Of a stretch of DNA of 64,000 nucleotides, positions 1 through 23,232 are shown piece after piece. This DNA comes from Engraulis encrasicolus (taxonomy: Eukaryota > Chordata > Actinopteri > Clupeiformes > Engraulidae). The notes beneath the pieces were generated by a model. That model saw nothing but the letters and a program-made list of their open reading frames with translations. It searched no databases and was not told the origin of the DNA. Position 1 is the stretch's first letter; each line of letters starts with the position of its first letter. The DNA lies in the NCBI RefSeq assembly GCF_034702125.1, contig NC_085875.1, positions 39,003,740-39,067,739 of the forward strand. Direction: 5' to 3'. The translations under genes were made by a program, and so were the position numbers.

Positions 1-437
1 CTTTTCCTCATGCAATGCAGCAACTCCCCATTGTTTACCGTGTGGGAGAACAGGAAAAAAATGTTTTTGTTTTTTTTTCTTCCTGTTTTTATTATTTTCT
101 TGTTTTTGTTTTATTTCTTCATAAAAAATGAATAAAGTTAACATATTTTATTATACAGAACAAAAAAGGTATTTTTCTTCACCTGATTAAAAAAAAAGAA
201 ATAAAAAGAAACAAAAAGTGAAAATAAAGAAAAAAGGCAAGCATCGTCTCTTCTTTTCTGCATGTCAAATCAACTTCATGGTGGTAAGACTGATACATGT
301 TACGTTGACTTAAGGATTTGTACTTGAAGACGAATTGGTCTTATGATCCTATCCCACATACAATTCATACAAAGTTTCTATTTAGCCAACAAGTGATCAG
401 AAACTATTTTAAACATGACTACATTACATTTATCAGG
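1..437. other. A/T-rich non-coding flank
   Basis: This stretch is low-complexity A/T-rich sequence with poly-T and A-rich runs. I see no gene, splice-flanked exon or recognisable element in it. Confidence 0.6.
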
Positions 438-668
438 GGCTAGATATGGCTGCAGCCTAGGGCCCCCCCACTTGCCGGGGCCCCCACAGGCTAGATATGG
501 CTGCAGCCTAGGACCCCCCTACTTTCTGGGGGCTCCCACAGGCTAGATATGGCTGCAGCCTAGGGGCCCCTCAGTTGCCGGGGGCCCCACAGGCTAGAAA
601 TAGTTGCAGCCTAGGGGCCCCCTACTTCCTTGAGGCCCCCACAGGCTAGATATGGCTGCAAACAAAGC

Positions 669-699
<31 letters not shown>

Positions 700-738
700 A
701 CACCTACCTACCAGGGCCCCCCCACAGGCTAGATATGG
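438..738. repeat. GC-rich minisatellite, ~51-52 bp unit, about 5.6 copies
   Basis: Units start with GGCTAGATATGGCTGCAGCC at 438, 489, 541, 592, 644 and 727. Each is followed by a C-rich/G-rich block (CCTAGGGGCCCC ... GGGGGCCCCCACA). The fifth unit is longer because it gained a C-run (668-685) and a short CA run. No coding frame is plausible. Confidence 0.9.
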
Positions 739-2390
739 TCAGTATCCCAACTTGCCATGTGCGACCAGCCACCTGACATCATGCACAACAGTTGGCTCTC
801 ACAAAAAAGGGGTGTGCCACACCCGCACACCCACTCTTACCTTCTTCCGACTCTGCTATGCAGAAGCCCAGTCAGTCTGTGGAAAGTATGCCAAACAGAA
901 ACCATGTGTATGACACCACTGCACGCATAGTATAAACAGGACCCTGCAACACCCTCCACCCTACCTGGAGACCTTCTCTGTGGTATCCAAGTCATCACCA
1001 CAAGCTGTCTGATGGAAACACTGAAACAAAAAAGAAAACTATAAAGAAAATCCAGAAAGATCCAGAAATCTGTGACTGTCTATCTATTTCCACAAAACCA
1101 GGGTGAGGGATGGTGATGAGGGCGTATGTCCCATCGTTTCATGACCCCCTGAAAAGCAAAGTCTCAGCTGCGTTGGTAATACATGTATGCAGATCCTGAC
1201 AGTGGCACTAACTCTGCCATGATCGGAGTTATTTTTTCATTTCTTATTTTTTTATGGTAGTATACGTGCAAACTGGACTCCTGATGATAAATGTGTATTC
1301 TTGTGGCAGCTCACCCAGATAGCAAAGGGAATCGACAGAATCAACAGTGTTAGATCTTGATTTGCCTTGATTTGACCATAATTGACGTCGATTCAACATC
1401 CGTTTGCCATCAGGGTATTGCCCCCTTGTAGTGCACTACGGGCTGTATTCAAACGCACTTTCCCCACATTTATGCAGGATTTCACCAGTTGTGCATTTTG
1501 GGTGGGGCCAGGCTAAAATCAGGGAGTCTCGCATGTAAATACAGCCTAAGCGCATTCTCCCTTGCACTTATGCGCTTTTCCCTTTACGCACATCAAAGGG
1601 CTGTAGTAAGGTCAAGCGTCACTATGAGGCAAAGTGTAATATTGCATGTGGTGTTCGCTTTGGCTCGCATTTTGAACATTTTACACGTTATGCTTTGTTG
1701 ATGTTCCGTACCGTCAGCGTGAGTCCAAATCGAAATTCAATTCTCAGTAGTCCTATTTCTAAACTACACAATTCCACATTACCTGTGGCCCCAGAACATG
1801 TTCTCATATCTGTGAACTTACAAACAAATGCAAGCAATTAATTAATTAGTATGAGGATTATATCATTTTGTGCCCACGGACTGCAACCAAAACATCAACC
1901 TTGTTGCATCATGCGCAAGTGGACAAGGAAGGCACGTTCGACCAAATATAATGCTGTCTGTGATGAGTATAATGCTGTTCCAATCGTCTGGACAGCCATC
2001 CAATTTAGGGCTATTCACCATTTGTATTATGTTGTAGCCATGTTAAGTAAATGGTTTTAATTGCAACTTCTCCACTTTTGTGATGTATTGGAACTCATGC
2101 ATATGTACATGTAGGCTATTAAACTTCCTGGACTGGTCCCCAACATACAAGTCACCACCAACCTATTGCATGTTGTCCTATCTGTTTGCAGCGTAAACGT
2201 AAAAAGGTTGGCCTACATATCAGAGCATATCTTTGGCATTTCGCTTCTGGTCTCTATTATACCCCATCAGCTGTGTGCTTAAGTTTAAGCAGGAGTTAAG
2301 CGCGAGGGGTGTGGCGACTTTCCAGAGGGGAGAATACACGCAAGATGAGAGCGCGTAAAAGGTGCGCGCGTAAAACCAACTTAACCCTCT
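739..2390. other. Non-coding stretch without a recognisable gene
   Basis: Short open frames here (for example 1489-1701 and 1851-2060) are under 75 codons, lack recognisable motifs and have no splice context. I see nothing supportable beyond short stretches that look like old dispersed repeats near 1340-1440. Confidence 0.5.
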
Positions 2391-2603
2391 GAGGTCTAAG
2401 GCTTTTCAGAGGCTTTTAGGCTGCTTGCACCACCCTGACATTTTCAAGAATTTTCATTTCATATATATATATTTGGAACCTGCAAGATCTGAGGTTTCTA
2501 ATGGTGTGACTTATATGTTTCAATGACAAAAACTCACGGAGTTACAGATTTGTTTTTGGAGACCAATTGCCCTCTGAAGGGCACTCGGACCTCAGAGGGT
2601 TAA
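2391..2603. mobile_element. MITE with TTAACCCTCTGAGGTC inverted ends
   Basis: The left end TTAACCCTCTGAGGTC (2391) is matched by GACCTCAGAGGGTTAA at the right end (2603), giving 16-bp perfect TIRs on a 213-bp element. The TTAA termini suggest piggyBac-like target choice, but that is an inference. No ORF is present. Confidence 0.75.
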
Positions 2604-4071
2604 GTGGAGACGGGAGAATTACGCCCTACATATATATGGCCTGAATACAGTATATTGGATATACCCACGAGGCTATATTAACATAACTTCCCAGAAATAA
2701 GAACAGAGTGAACCCCAGGAATGTTACCTAACCAGGCAACCAAACGACAGCAATAAAGTATGGTGAATATTATTCAACTAACCACTCATCTGTGTACTGG
2801 TGCAATATGCAACAATGCAATATAACCAGGTTGAATAAAGACTGTGGTGGTTGTGACACTTTCATTTTTGCCACACACAAAAAAAACTTGCAAGGGTGTG
2901 GATTTGTCGGAAAACCAGAAGTGGGGATATGTTTCAGATTTTAAGCAATATCAATGGAATTATATTAAAGTGAGATTAAAATCATGTACAAAAAGTGGAG
3001 ATATCAAAACCACTGTCCAGTCCAAAAGTTCCTTCCTGGAACAGAGCACACAGACAGACGGACAAAAGATATCGCCCACAGAAAAACGAGCATATTTACA
3101 GGAAGACTATAAGGGATTCGGGGACAGGGACTCATAGTAGGTAAGATTTTTATTTCTGATTATTCCATAAGATAATCATGTTGTCTTTCACAATATATAG
3201 TCCTTTGCCCCCAGGGCCACCCAACCTAGAAGGACAAACTGAAGATTGTTATAGGTGACTGGACCGCATAAATCCAATTAAGTACATACATAACAGCTAC
3301 ATGGCCAATTAAGAAAATTAAGAAGTTTTTAAATATGTTGGTCTGGTATGTAGTTTGTGTTTTTGCATGTCTGTGAGCTCGAGGTAGGCCTATACATACT
3401 GTATGTAATAAATAGGCCTATATAGCCTATAGGCCTATATATTGCACAGGGTAATCCCTTGATCTATCCAGGAAAAAACTCCCTCTTGACCAGGGTCCTC
3501 AAAAGGTTTTCACCAATTCAATCCTCAAGTATTTTACCCCCAGAAAAAGATGTTTTGAGCCTGTCTCAACCATATAAAGCCGATTTTGTTCATGCAAATA
3601 CATTTACATATACATTTTTTCTTCTTTCATCATCAGAAATCAGCTTTAGGGTACTCAACATTTCTGGGTTCACTATTGGGCCTATTGGGATCACAATTAG
3701 ACTGCATGGTACAAGTGGGCAAAAAGGTTGTAGTGAGCCTTCCATGGTCCACCTCTTTCTAACAGTGTGAATTAAAAATAAAAATAGGCTATCAGAGCAA
3801 CCAAACTGTTCTCCTACTACAGCAATTAAATAATCAAATAAAAACAAATTTAAAAAAACTCAACTCCATCATTTAGGTACAACCTGGGTCAGCTACATTC
3901 CATCAGAACGAGGACTTTTAATTTGACAGAGATGCCTTTACCCACAAAGCAATGCGGTTGCATGCAGGATTGCATGTTAGGAAGTGACAACAAATGAGTT
4001 CAGTTTAGTCAACATACACATCATTTCTTTGATATTAAAATGCCGTGTCATTATTTTTAATTAGAAGGATC
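2604..4071. other. 5' flank of cox16, no gene seen
   Basis: The stretch is A/T-rich with clustered AGGCCTA palindromes at about 3385-3440. Open frames of 85-103 codons (3459-3847, both strands) overlap each other and have no recognisable domain. The cox16 promoter must lie in the last few hundred bases, but I cannot place a TATA box or start site. Confidence 0.5.

Positions 4072-14726
<10,655 letters not shown>

Positions 14727-14799
<73 letters not shown>
14727..14799. repeat. (CA)n microsatellite at the start of the cox16 3' UTR
   Basis: A perfect CA run of about 36 units begins one base after the cox16 TAA stop (14723-14725), so it is the first part of the 3' UTR. Confidence 0.97.
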
Positions 14800-14802
<3 letters not shown>

Positions 14803-15245
14803 CAACAGAAGTACTCTGTCCTTTTTCTGAGCATGGTTCTGCAGTCGTGCATGTAAACAAGGACATGTGGATTCTGCCGTGTTGTGAGGCCTGTGTCTGA
14901 TGATTGACGTGAACTTTGAACTTTCAAATCACCTGGCCTTTTTTGCTGGCCTTTCATCAGACCTTGATGGTCTGCTGTTGGACACAGAAGATGCCTCAGA
15001 GAATACAATGGAGTAAATGAGGCTGAAGATAGGGTATGTGTTTTGAAAACATGGTGACCGCTTGTTAAAGAGAATGGTTCTGTATTCGTAGATTGTGAGA
15101 TTGAGTGAGCTTCTTGTGTGCAAGCACATTATCAGTGCTGGGGATAAGTCCATAGACTTCTGACATGCATCTGTGTGACAAACTGAGTTGATGTCAGTTA
15201 TACCACCTGTCCTCCTTTGTGAGTGCATTATCATACTTTTATTTT

Positions 15246-15251
15246 AATAAA
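15246..15251 (+). terminator. Candidate cox16 polyadenylation signal AATAAA
   Basis: AATAAA lies about 520 bp after the cox16 stop codon, in an A-rich stretch. It is the first good signal I see downstream. The cleavage site is not established. Confidence 0.5.
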
Positions 15252-18200
15252 CAAAGAAAAAAAAGAAATGTCCTCCTCCTGGTTTGAACACATCCTAACA
15301 CTATAATTCTAATGACCTTTTGTCAGTTTGATAAACCGGTCCCTGGACCTCCACTTTATTTCATTTTCGAACAGAGGATCTGGCTCCGCTTTCCTTGGAG
15401 TGATCTTGGCAAGTAGAATCTTGCCCAAGCAGTCAGCAAACAGAGGGAGTGTTTGTGAGTGCTAACATCAACATCATGGCAGGTATACTACAAACATACT
15501 GTGGTGGAGGTAAGTGAAGAGGCTGGAGTCCTAATTTTCTTAACTAAATGATGCCTACTAGTACATCTATTAGCAGGTTTACCACTTCCTGTAGGTTTAC
15601 TCAGCCTGGTTTACTACTGAACCAGCTTCCTAGTATAGGCCCCATGTGTGCTATGTTGGTAATTGTCCAAAACTGAGCAGGTCTGTACAGAGTAGAGAAT
15701 GGCATTTGTCCTTAAATTACTGAGGTCCCGTGGGAAAACATTTCAAAATTGTATCAATTACGAGGCGTGGAACATCTGGATGGCACATTCTACAGGAGAG
15801 GAACAGGATGCAATTTTAATATGTACTTTAGCCTGTGGGGGGATGGGATGTTTTTATTTCCGTATAAAAGTACAAAGTATAACTAATGCATATTACACAC
15901 ACAGTACACACAAGACATCGCAATACAGATACAAAAAAGTGCACAGACAAATGTTTGCTCCTACACACAGAGGCATTAAAACATATGAAGTATTTCTGCA
16001 GGCTTATGGCAAGATTGATTACCTGTGTCTTCACAATACTGAGTGGGGTCAATGTTTTTTGGGGGTCTGAGGCATCAGGTGGTACAACCATAGCTAAGGT
16101 AATTGGTAATTTATATACTGCAATGACTACTGTATGCTTCTTAGATAATCCACTAAAAACAAAATCATTTAAGCTATTGATGCTGGATGCTGCATATAAG
16201 CAATATTAACCCAGGCGCAGGAAGCTTCATGGATGCAGCATTTAGGCTCATAAGATTTGAGGGGATTTTTATTAACAAAAATGTGAATGTTAGAGCTGAA
16301 CACGTTCTAATGCAAGATGAGGGTCTTAGCTTTTAAATGCAACTTATTTCATGTTTTTTATGTGCTTCAAAGGCAAAAATATCTATTCTAATAGAATTGT
16401 GTAAATTGGGTCCTTTTTCAAACTTTCACATCTAGTACATCTACAAAATGATTTCAGTTATCTTCTTTAGATATAAATGGAAAATAATCAAGGCACAATA
16501 CTTTAGTGAACCTGCTTTGTGATGAAACACTAAGTTAATGTATTTCTGGTCAAATTAAGGAATATAGAGCTTACAGCTGAACTTCATGGAATGTTATTTT
16601 ATTTTATTTGATATTTCATTTTAATTGCAGGTTAAAGTGCATAGGGCTGCCTTATTTTTCCTTTTTGCTGCTTTCTTTTGGGGGATGGGGAGTGTGTATG
16701 TGTGTGGGAGAGGGGGGGGGGTGCGACACTCGCCTCACTACACAATGATATGACAAATATTTACCTTGCAGGGATACCTCAGTCAGTTGTAACTCTATGC
16801 CATCCAAAACGGTTTTAACTGCAAATGCAAAGTGGCTGAGTGGATGGTAGCCGTTAGCCTGACTCATGAGGCGAACGTGGTTCCGCCTGGGAGTGGAGCT
16901 GGCAGAGTGGTGCTGAAACACACAGATCTGGTGAGATCCAGATTAGGTAGCAGTTTGGTTCTCGGCAAACTTCAAGCCTCAGATGTTGGTTATGAAGTTG
17001 ATCAAACTAAACACACTCAAATAAACTAATATGAATAACAGTATTGGTCTAAAAATCATTGAAATGAAATTAATAATAGTAGTTGTTGGCTGAATGGGTA
17101 GGCAAATTGACATGCCACAAACTGCACAAAGTAAGACAAACATGATCATTATTGTAACAATCAGTATTGTTTCTGAATGTCTTAGTTCAGTGGTGAGAGG
17201 GTAGGAAACCATCTGTAGGCCTAAACCTGTAGCCTAATTCATTTAAAAAAGTAAACAAATGACCTCCAGATTTTTTATTGTAGCAGTATTGTGGGCATGG
17301 AAGAACAAGCATACTGCAAAGACACTGCAATAATTTCATACAGTATCCAAAACTCGGAACAAGCTGCAATTTTCCTTTCAAACACAGCAGTTCATTTTCA
17401 TAGTGGAAATAAATCGCATCAGTTCATTTCAGGTGGCTGAAATTCAAAGATCAAGATACCGTACATAGAGAACATCAATACATTCAGAACAAAGCCTGCT
17501 ATCGTAGGCCTATTTATTTTAAAGAACTACTTGTGCTTTATTAATCCAGAGACAACAATACTCTGATATGATTGTATAGTTGGAAACTATGTATTTTTTG
17601 AAGCATTTCTATTTCTCAGATATTCAAAGTCCCAGGTAATAGAGATTCTGCACCTATTTGCTCCAATCGTCGTCAACCTTCTCTTGGCTCACGCAAGCAG
17701 ACTTCTGGGACTTTCTTTTGGGAATACAGGGGAATACAGTCAGGATAAAATGAATAATAGCTGTCTGATGTGCATGTAACATCTAGCTTGAATCCCTTTT
17801 GGGAAATACCCTAAGAGTCCCTTGCTTGGCTGGGCCTACTGTGTAGCAGTAATATGCCTACAGCAGTTTATAGGTTAACAGGTTAAAGATGAGTTGGCAC
17901 TGATGGGACTGGCACAGATGGAAATCCCCTTAGCCTTCCCCGCCCCGCCCTGCCCCGATTCTCTGTTCGTTATTAATGCTCCTGCTATGCTAGTGGATGA
18001 GTTTGATGTGCATTTGCCTATTGGATACTACTTCTATATCTAGTGGTTTCGTCTCTTTTTCTCTTTGGAGGGCAAACTTCCAGGAGTGCTGCAGCTGTGC
18101 TGTGTCTGCCGAGTTAACATAGTATTTCTTCCTCATTTACATGCATGTTACATTTTTTTGTTGATTATTCATTATTGACAACGTCTTTATAAAGCTATTT

Positions 18201-19251
18201 AAGGGACTGTTATTCTAAAGTGTTACCGATCCCAAGATGAGAAACAGTAACATTACAAAGTCAGTGACCAACACCTACCCACCCAGCACAAATCCCCCAG
18301 TATATCAGTAATCCCACAGTATATCACTATAACTAGTAGTTCTCATTGAGTGCATTTTGCATTACATTGTAGCAACAATTATTCTTGGCTACTGTTGGTT
18401 TGATTCTTACATCATTTTTATTTATGGGAGCATACAGCAATGTGCTGTGATTGCAATACCAGCAACTATAAATGATTTTACTTTTATTCTTAAGACTAGG
18501 TATTACAGTGTTTTACCAGTGTTTAAAAGAGAACGTGTCGAAAACCACATCAGTTGCTCAACAGTGTGTCTACTGTAACTAGACAGTCCCTCATCTCCAC
18601 ATCAGTCGTTTGAGGTTTAGTTTCGTTTCTGCAACAGTCACCTCTGGCATCACAGCAGTTCTCACTTGCCGCCCTTTTTTTGAATTTTATTGAACTATTA
18701 AACTATTGGCTAAGCCCTGGTGGGCGCGCCCCTCAGTAGGCCTATTAAACCCTATCAGGTCACGGTGGTCACATTATTTCCCATCGAAATGGGGATGAAG
18801 TGTAAGCTGTACTCCCCTCTTTCCCACCTGTGTTTTCAGGCATTTGTCCAGCAGCTAGACAGATGCATACATGCAAGTAAGTACACTACATTACTGTTAT
18901 TTTTGTAGCTTCCAGTTTTACAACATAATCAGTCATGTAAGTTTGGAAGTTCGTCATGAAAAATGTATTTAAGGAAGTTAAAAAAGAATACAAGTCTTAC
19001 TATGATGTACAGTACTAGTGAAATACATTTTTTAACAACAAATCTGAGATGGGCTACCCTTGCATGAATGTGTCGTCCATGCATAATAGAGAAAAAAAGT
19101 AATGTTATGATTCGATTTAATGTAGTGCTGTGGTACGATTTCACATCTTCTAGAGTGTATTTATTTTGAAGTACTCTCTAATTGTTAAATTAACACAGCA
19201 TTTTTTTCACTGTGGTTAGGATTTCTTTGAAACTTGTCCTGATTGTTGTTT
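15252..19251. other. Intergenic stretch between cox16 and the duplicated segment
   Basis: No coding gene is supported. The longest open frame (15699-16070, 123 codons) has no recognisable motif and overlaps open frames on the other strand. A 37-bp stretch at 18840-18876 is flanked by a good acceptor (TGTGTTTTCAG) and donor (GTAAGT), and could be an untranslated 5' exon of the ERCC6L-like gene; this is unproven. Confidence 0.45.
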
Positions 19252-19327
19252 TGTGTTTGATTCAACAGACCTCTGCATGTTTCAACACCACAAAGGACTG
19301 CAGTGAAGAAGGTGGCATATGCATGAT

Positions 19328-19568
19328 GTTCAAGTTCAAGTCAAGTTTATTGTCAATTCCTTTACATGCACTGGTCATACAAAGAATTTGAAATTGCGTT
19401 TCTTGCTCTCCCATGCAGACATAGACTAATCTAGGTAAGGACATAGACAGTATAGACATAGACAGTACTCATACATGGACATAGACAGTATGGACGTAGA
19501 CATTGCTCATACAGACATTTAAAGTGCAAGACTGGACAACAGAAGACTTGTAGAGAACATACATTATG
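19328..19568 (+). mobile_element. SINE-like tail insertion in duplication copy 1
   Basis: This block begins TTCAAGTCAAGTTTATTGTC, a sequence common at fish retroposon ends. It continues into degenerate ACATAGACAGTA tandem repeats. It is absent from the matching point in copy 2, so it inserted after the duplication or was lost from copy 2. Confidence 0.5.
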
Positions 19569-20435
19569 TTCTAGCGTACGGAGGTATGAAAATAAAACAA
19601 TGGGTGTGGTTGAAAGAAAGAGAGGGAGAGAGGGTTGGGATGCACATTTTATTTCTATCCTCAGTGGGTTTAATTTACTATCTGATTTTAGTGCCTGTGA
19701 AACGGTTTCTCTGCTCTTTAAACAAAATGAAGAGGTTATGTTATGTGATTTGCGTGATGTATTTTACTTTAAAAATCTGCCTCGTTGGATAATAGGCTAC
19801 TTAACTGTGGTTGGATGGCAACTGTAGCCTTTTGTCCACTACATTCTTTTCTCTCATAATTGGGACATTTCAAGTGTACATGAAGTAACTGAAACCAAGG
19901 CCAATGAAGTTTTAATATTTGCAGAAAAACATACAATGATATTAAGGAAATGAATAAGGAAAAGGGCTACAGCGAGCAATTTAAAGGACCGTATGTAAAG
20001 GACTGCTGTGTAAAACAAATGAGTTGAGCAGCGCAATAATGCTAATTTACAAATATATGACATGCTACACCAATTTAGGGCCTACAACCTGCAGTTGTAA
20101 TCCTTGTTGTAATCTATGGCTAATTGTGGTGAATGATTACTGAATCAGTCCTCTTAGTGTATGTTTTTGTATTTTTCTTGTGAAGGGTGCAGCAGATGTG
20201 TCTGAGAGGATTCGCTGGTGAGATCTACTGTGTCCTGCTCCTTCCTGTCCTGCGTTTGATTCAACAGACCTCACCACAAAGGACTGCAGTGAAAAAGGCG
20301 GCATGTGCATGATTTGCTAGCATACGGAGGTATGAAAAGAAAACAATGTGTGTGGTTCAAAGAAAGAGATGTTATGGTTTAATTCAAATACCTGTATATC
20401 TTTTGTTTGGTTGTTTAGTAAAGGAATTATTTTTG

Positions 20436-20802
20436 TTAAAGGGACACTGTACAGGAAATGGACAAAAAAGGTACTGCAACTATGCTGTTCATTTAAACTG
20501 GGCTGCCTATTGCCAAATTTGATCTTTTCATGAACGTTTACTAAGTAATAAACTAATATTTTCTAGCTGGCCCAAGTACAGTCATTTTTGCAGCTAAAAA
20601 AATCTATTACTGGAAATTCAAAATGGCGGACCATGGAGAAGATCCCCCTTTTCATGTATGAAAAGTGCAATTTTTCCAGTCATAATGAATACTTAGAATT
20701 TGATGGTGGTGGTAAGTATTCATGAAAAAAGGTAACATTAGTGAATGGGCAGCATGAATTCTGGAAATAAACAACTAAAAATCTCACACAGTGTCCCTTT
20801 AA
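20436..20802. mobile_element. TTAA-bounded MITE (copy 1)
   Basis: The ends are TTAAAGGGACACTGT and ACAGTGTCCCTTTAA (15-bp inverted ends). The interior includes ATTCAAAATGGCGGACCATG. A close relative lies at 33170-33535. There is no ORF. TTAA ends are typical of piggyBac-type insertion, an inference here. Confidence 0.8.
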
Positions 20803-21562
20803 AGATATTGTGAATGAAAAATGTGAGATGCTTCCATAATATAAACCATTAAGAATTAGGTATGGGGTATGTACTATTCAACAGTATAATCAATGAACCG
20901 CGTCCCTGCCTTTAAGTTGGAAACAAAAAATTAAAACCAGCTCTGATAATAATGTAGTGTGTAGACCAAATATAAATCCGAACAAATGGCTAAATAAAAC
21001 AACAATTAACAAGGAAATACAGTATATACGTTTTATTTACAAACTGATAAATTGGTGGAGTTCTCATGTAGGGGGTTAATTTATATATGGTTTGAAATGT
21101 TGGGAACTGTTCTTCTTTTTGTACATTTTTCTCCTTATCTTTTTTGTACATTTTTATTTTAAAAAAATATTTTTTGTCTTCCGTCATATGTGATTCTGTG
21201 TTTTGGAAAGGAAGAAATTATAATAAAAAAATATAAGAAAAGGACAAGAAAAAAGACAGAATAATATGGTGGTTGGGTTTAGATTTTTTTTTAAAGGGAG
21301 GGAGGGTTGCGATGCACATTTTAAAAACCCAACAGTATTTGTTTCTATCAAGTCCTCCGTTTGGTCAATATAATCTGATTTCAGTGCACATGAAACAGTT
21401 TCTGAACTTTATAAACTAAATGAATGTGTTACATGTTTTGAGGTTATGTGATTTGTGTGATGTATTTTACTTTAAAAAGTTAAAGTCAAATGTTTTCATT
21501 CAAAAAGTAAAAGTTTTCATTTTTACAGAAAAACATACAATGAAATTAAGGAAATGAATATA

Positions 21563-23166
21563 CAGTGCCCTCCATAATTATTGGCACCCCTGGTTGAGAT
21601 GTGTTTTTTAGCTTCCAATTATTATTATTTTTTTCTAAATAATATGGGACCTTAATGGAAAAAAAGAGAAAAATCCAACCTTCGATACAAGTGCATTCAT
21701 TCAGTGGGGAAAAAATCCCACATAAAGAAATAATTATTTGACATCAAATAATGTTTGTCACAATTATTAGCACCCCTGGTGTTAATATTTTGTACAACCC
21801 CCTTTTGCCAACAAAACAGCACTTAATCTTCTCCTATAATGTTTCACAAGATGGGAAAAGACAGAAAGAGGGATCTTCAGCCATTCTTCTTTGCAGAATC
21901 TCTCTAAATCATCCAGAGACCTGGGTCCTCTCCTCTGTACTCTCCTCTTCAGCTCACCCCACAGGTTCTCAATGGGGTTGAGGTCTGGGGACTGAGATGG
22001 CCATGGGAGGAGCTTGATTTTGTGTCTGGTGAACCATTTCTGTGTAGATTTGGCCATATGTTTAGGGTCATTGTCTTGCTGAAAGACCCAGTGACGACCC
22101 ATCTTCAGCTTTCGGGCAGAGGGCAACAGATTTTGATTTAAAATGTCCTGGTATTTCAAAGCATTCATGATGCCATGCACCCTAACAAGGTTCCCAGGGC
22201 CTTTGGAAGCGAAACAGCCCCACAGCATCACTGACCGACCCCCATACTTCACAGTGGGTATGAGGTGCTTTTCAGCATGCGCATCTTTCGTGGCACGCCA
22301 GACCCACTTAGAGTGTTTGTTGCCAAAAAGCTCAATCTTGGTCTCATCTGACCAAAGCACACGGTCCCAGTTGAAGCCCCAATACCGCTTGGCGAACTCC
22401 AGACGTTTGCGTTTATGATTGTGAGTGAGGAAAGGTTTTCTCCGTGCATGCCTCCCAAACAGCTTGTTGGCGTGTAGACAGCGCCTGATGGTTGATTTGG
22501 AGACTTTGTGACCCCAGGATGCTACCATTTGTTGTAATTCTGTAACAGTGAGCTTTGGAGATCTTTTGATTTCTCTTACCATCCTCCTCACTGTGCGTGG
22601 TGGCAAAATAAACTTGGGTCCTCGTCCAGGCTTGTTTACCACTGTTCCAGTTCTTAATTATTCCTCTCACAGTGGATATGGGCACTAGCAGTTGAGTGGC
22701 AATCTTCTTGTAGTCTCTGCCTGACCTGTGAAGGTCGACTCACATCTGCCTCACTTGTATGCTGTGTTCCTTTGTCTTTCCCATGTTTAAGAGTGGATAA
22801 GACAAATGGCCTCGGTGTCACGTCATATTTATACCCCAGGGAAACAGGAAGTGATGAATTACTAATTAAATGTTCCTACATACTCTGGTAAACTTTGTAA
22901 ACTACTGTAGAAATGACAGAAATGCTTCAATTATATTTATTTCCTGGGAATTGTTAAGGGTGCCAATAATTGTGGAACAGGTGATATAATGAAAAATAAT
23001 ATTTTTTTAGTCAGGGATCTTTTTTATTTTCTTACAATTCATTTGAGTTGAAGGCTACATTTTCCTACAATTTTCAGTGTGACAGTATTCTTCTGCAATA
23101 AACACTGAATTTATTTTAAGGCTTTTAACACATCTCAACCAGGGGTGCCAATAATTATGGAGGGCA

Positions 23167-23169
<3 letters not shown>
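21563..23169 (-). mobile_element. Tc1-like DNA transposon, 1607 bp
   Basis: Perfect 43-bp TIRs, beginning CAGTGCCCTCCATAATTATT, lie at 21563-21605 and 23127-23169, flanked by TA. It carries one damaged Tc1-type transposase gene on the minus strand. The element sits inside copy 2 of the local tandem duplication; copy 1 preserves the uninterrupted site near 19948. Identical TIRs suggest a fairly recent insertion. Confidence 0.95.
21782..22784 (-). pseudogene. Tc1-family transposase, inactivated
   Basis: The main open frame (22642 down to 21782) keeps most of a DDE transposase. It has WSDETKIELFG (first Asp), FQQDNDPKHMAK (second Asp) and SPDLNPIENLWGELKRRV (Glu), the Tc1/mariner DD34E triad. 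The expected start ATG is at 22784. Reading from it meets a TGA stop after ten codons, and a one-base frame change near 22645 separates the N-terminal helix-turn-helix (PISTVRGIIKNWNSG) from the catalytic part. The protein would normally be about 340 residues. With both a nonsense codon and a frameshift, this copy cannot make full-length transposase. Confidence 0.9.

Positions 23170-23230
<61 letters not shown>
23170..23230. repeat. (TA)n tract adjoining the Tc1 right end
   Basis: About 30 TA units start exactly at the right-hand TA target of the Tc1 element. The left side has only an ordinary AATATA context, so the expansion is one-sided. Confidence 0.95.

Positions 23231-23232
<2 letters not shown>

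Noticed and set aside
438..738. CRISPR-like spaced repeats
   Set aside because: The units are directly adjacent imperfect minisatellite copies without unique spacers, in a eukaryotic genome.
15699..16070. 123-codon open frame on the plus strand
   Set aside because: It has no family motif, composition typical of chance ORFs, overlapping open frames on both strands and no splice or promoter context.
18840..18876. Exon-like 37-bp block with a good acceptor and donor
   Set aside because: Such matches occur by chance. It has no coding similarity and no transcript evidence, so it is mentioned only as a possible 5' UTR exon.
20196..20312. Small open frame in duplication copy 1 beginning MCLRGFAGEIYCVLLLPVL, suggestive of a secreted peptide
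   Set aside because: Only about 39 codons long. The matching position in copy 2 has a stop at the fourth codon, and there is no recognisable mature peptide or cysteine pattern.
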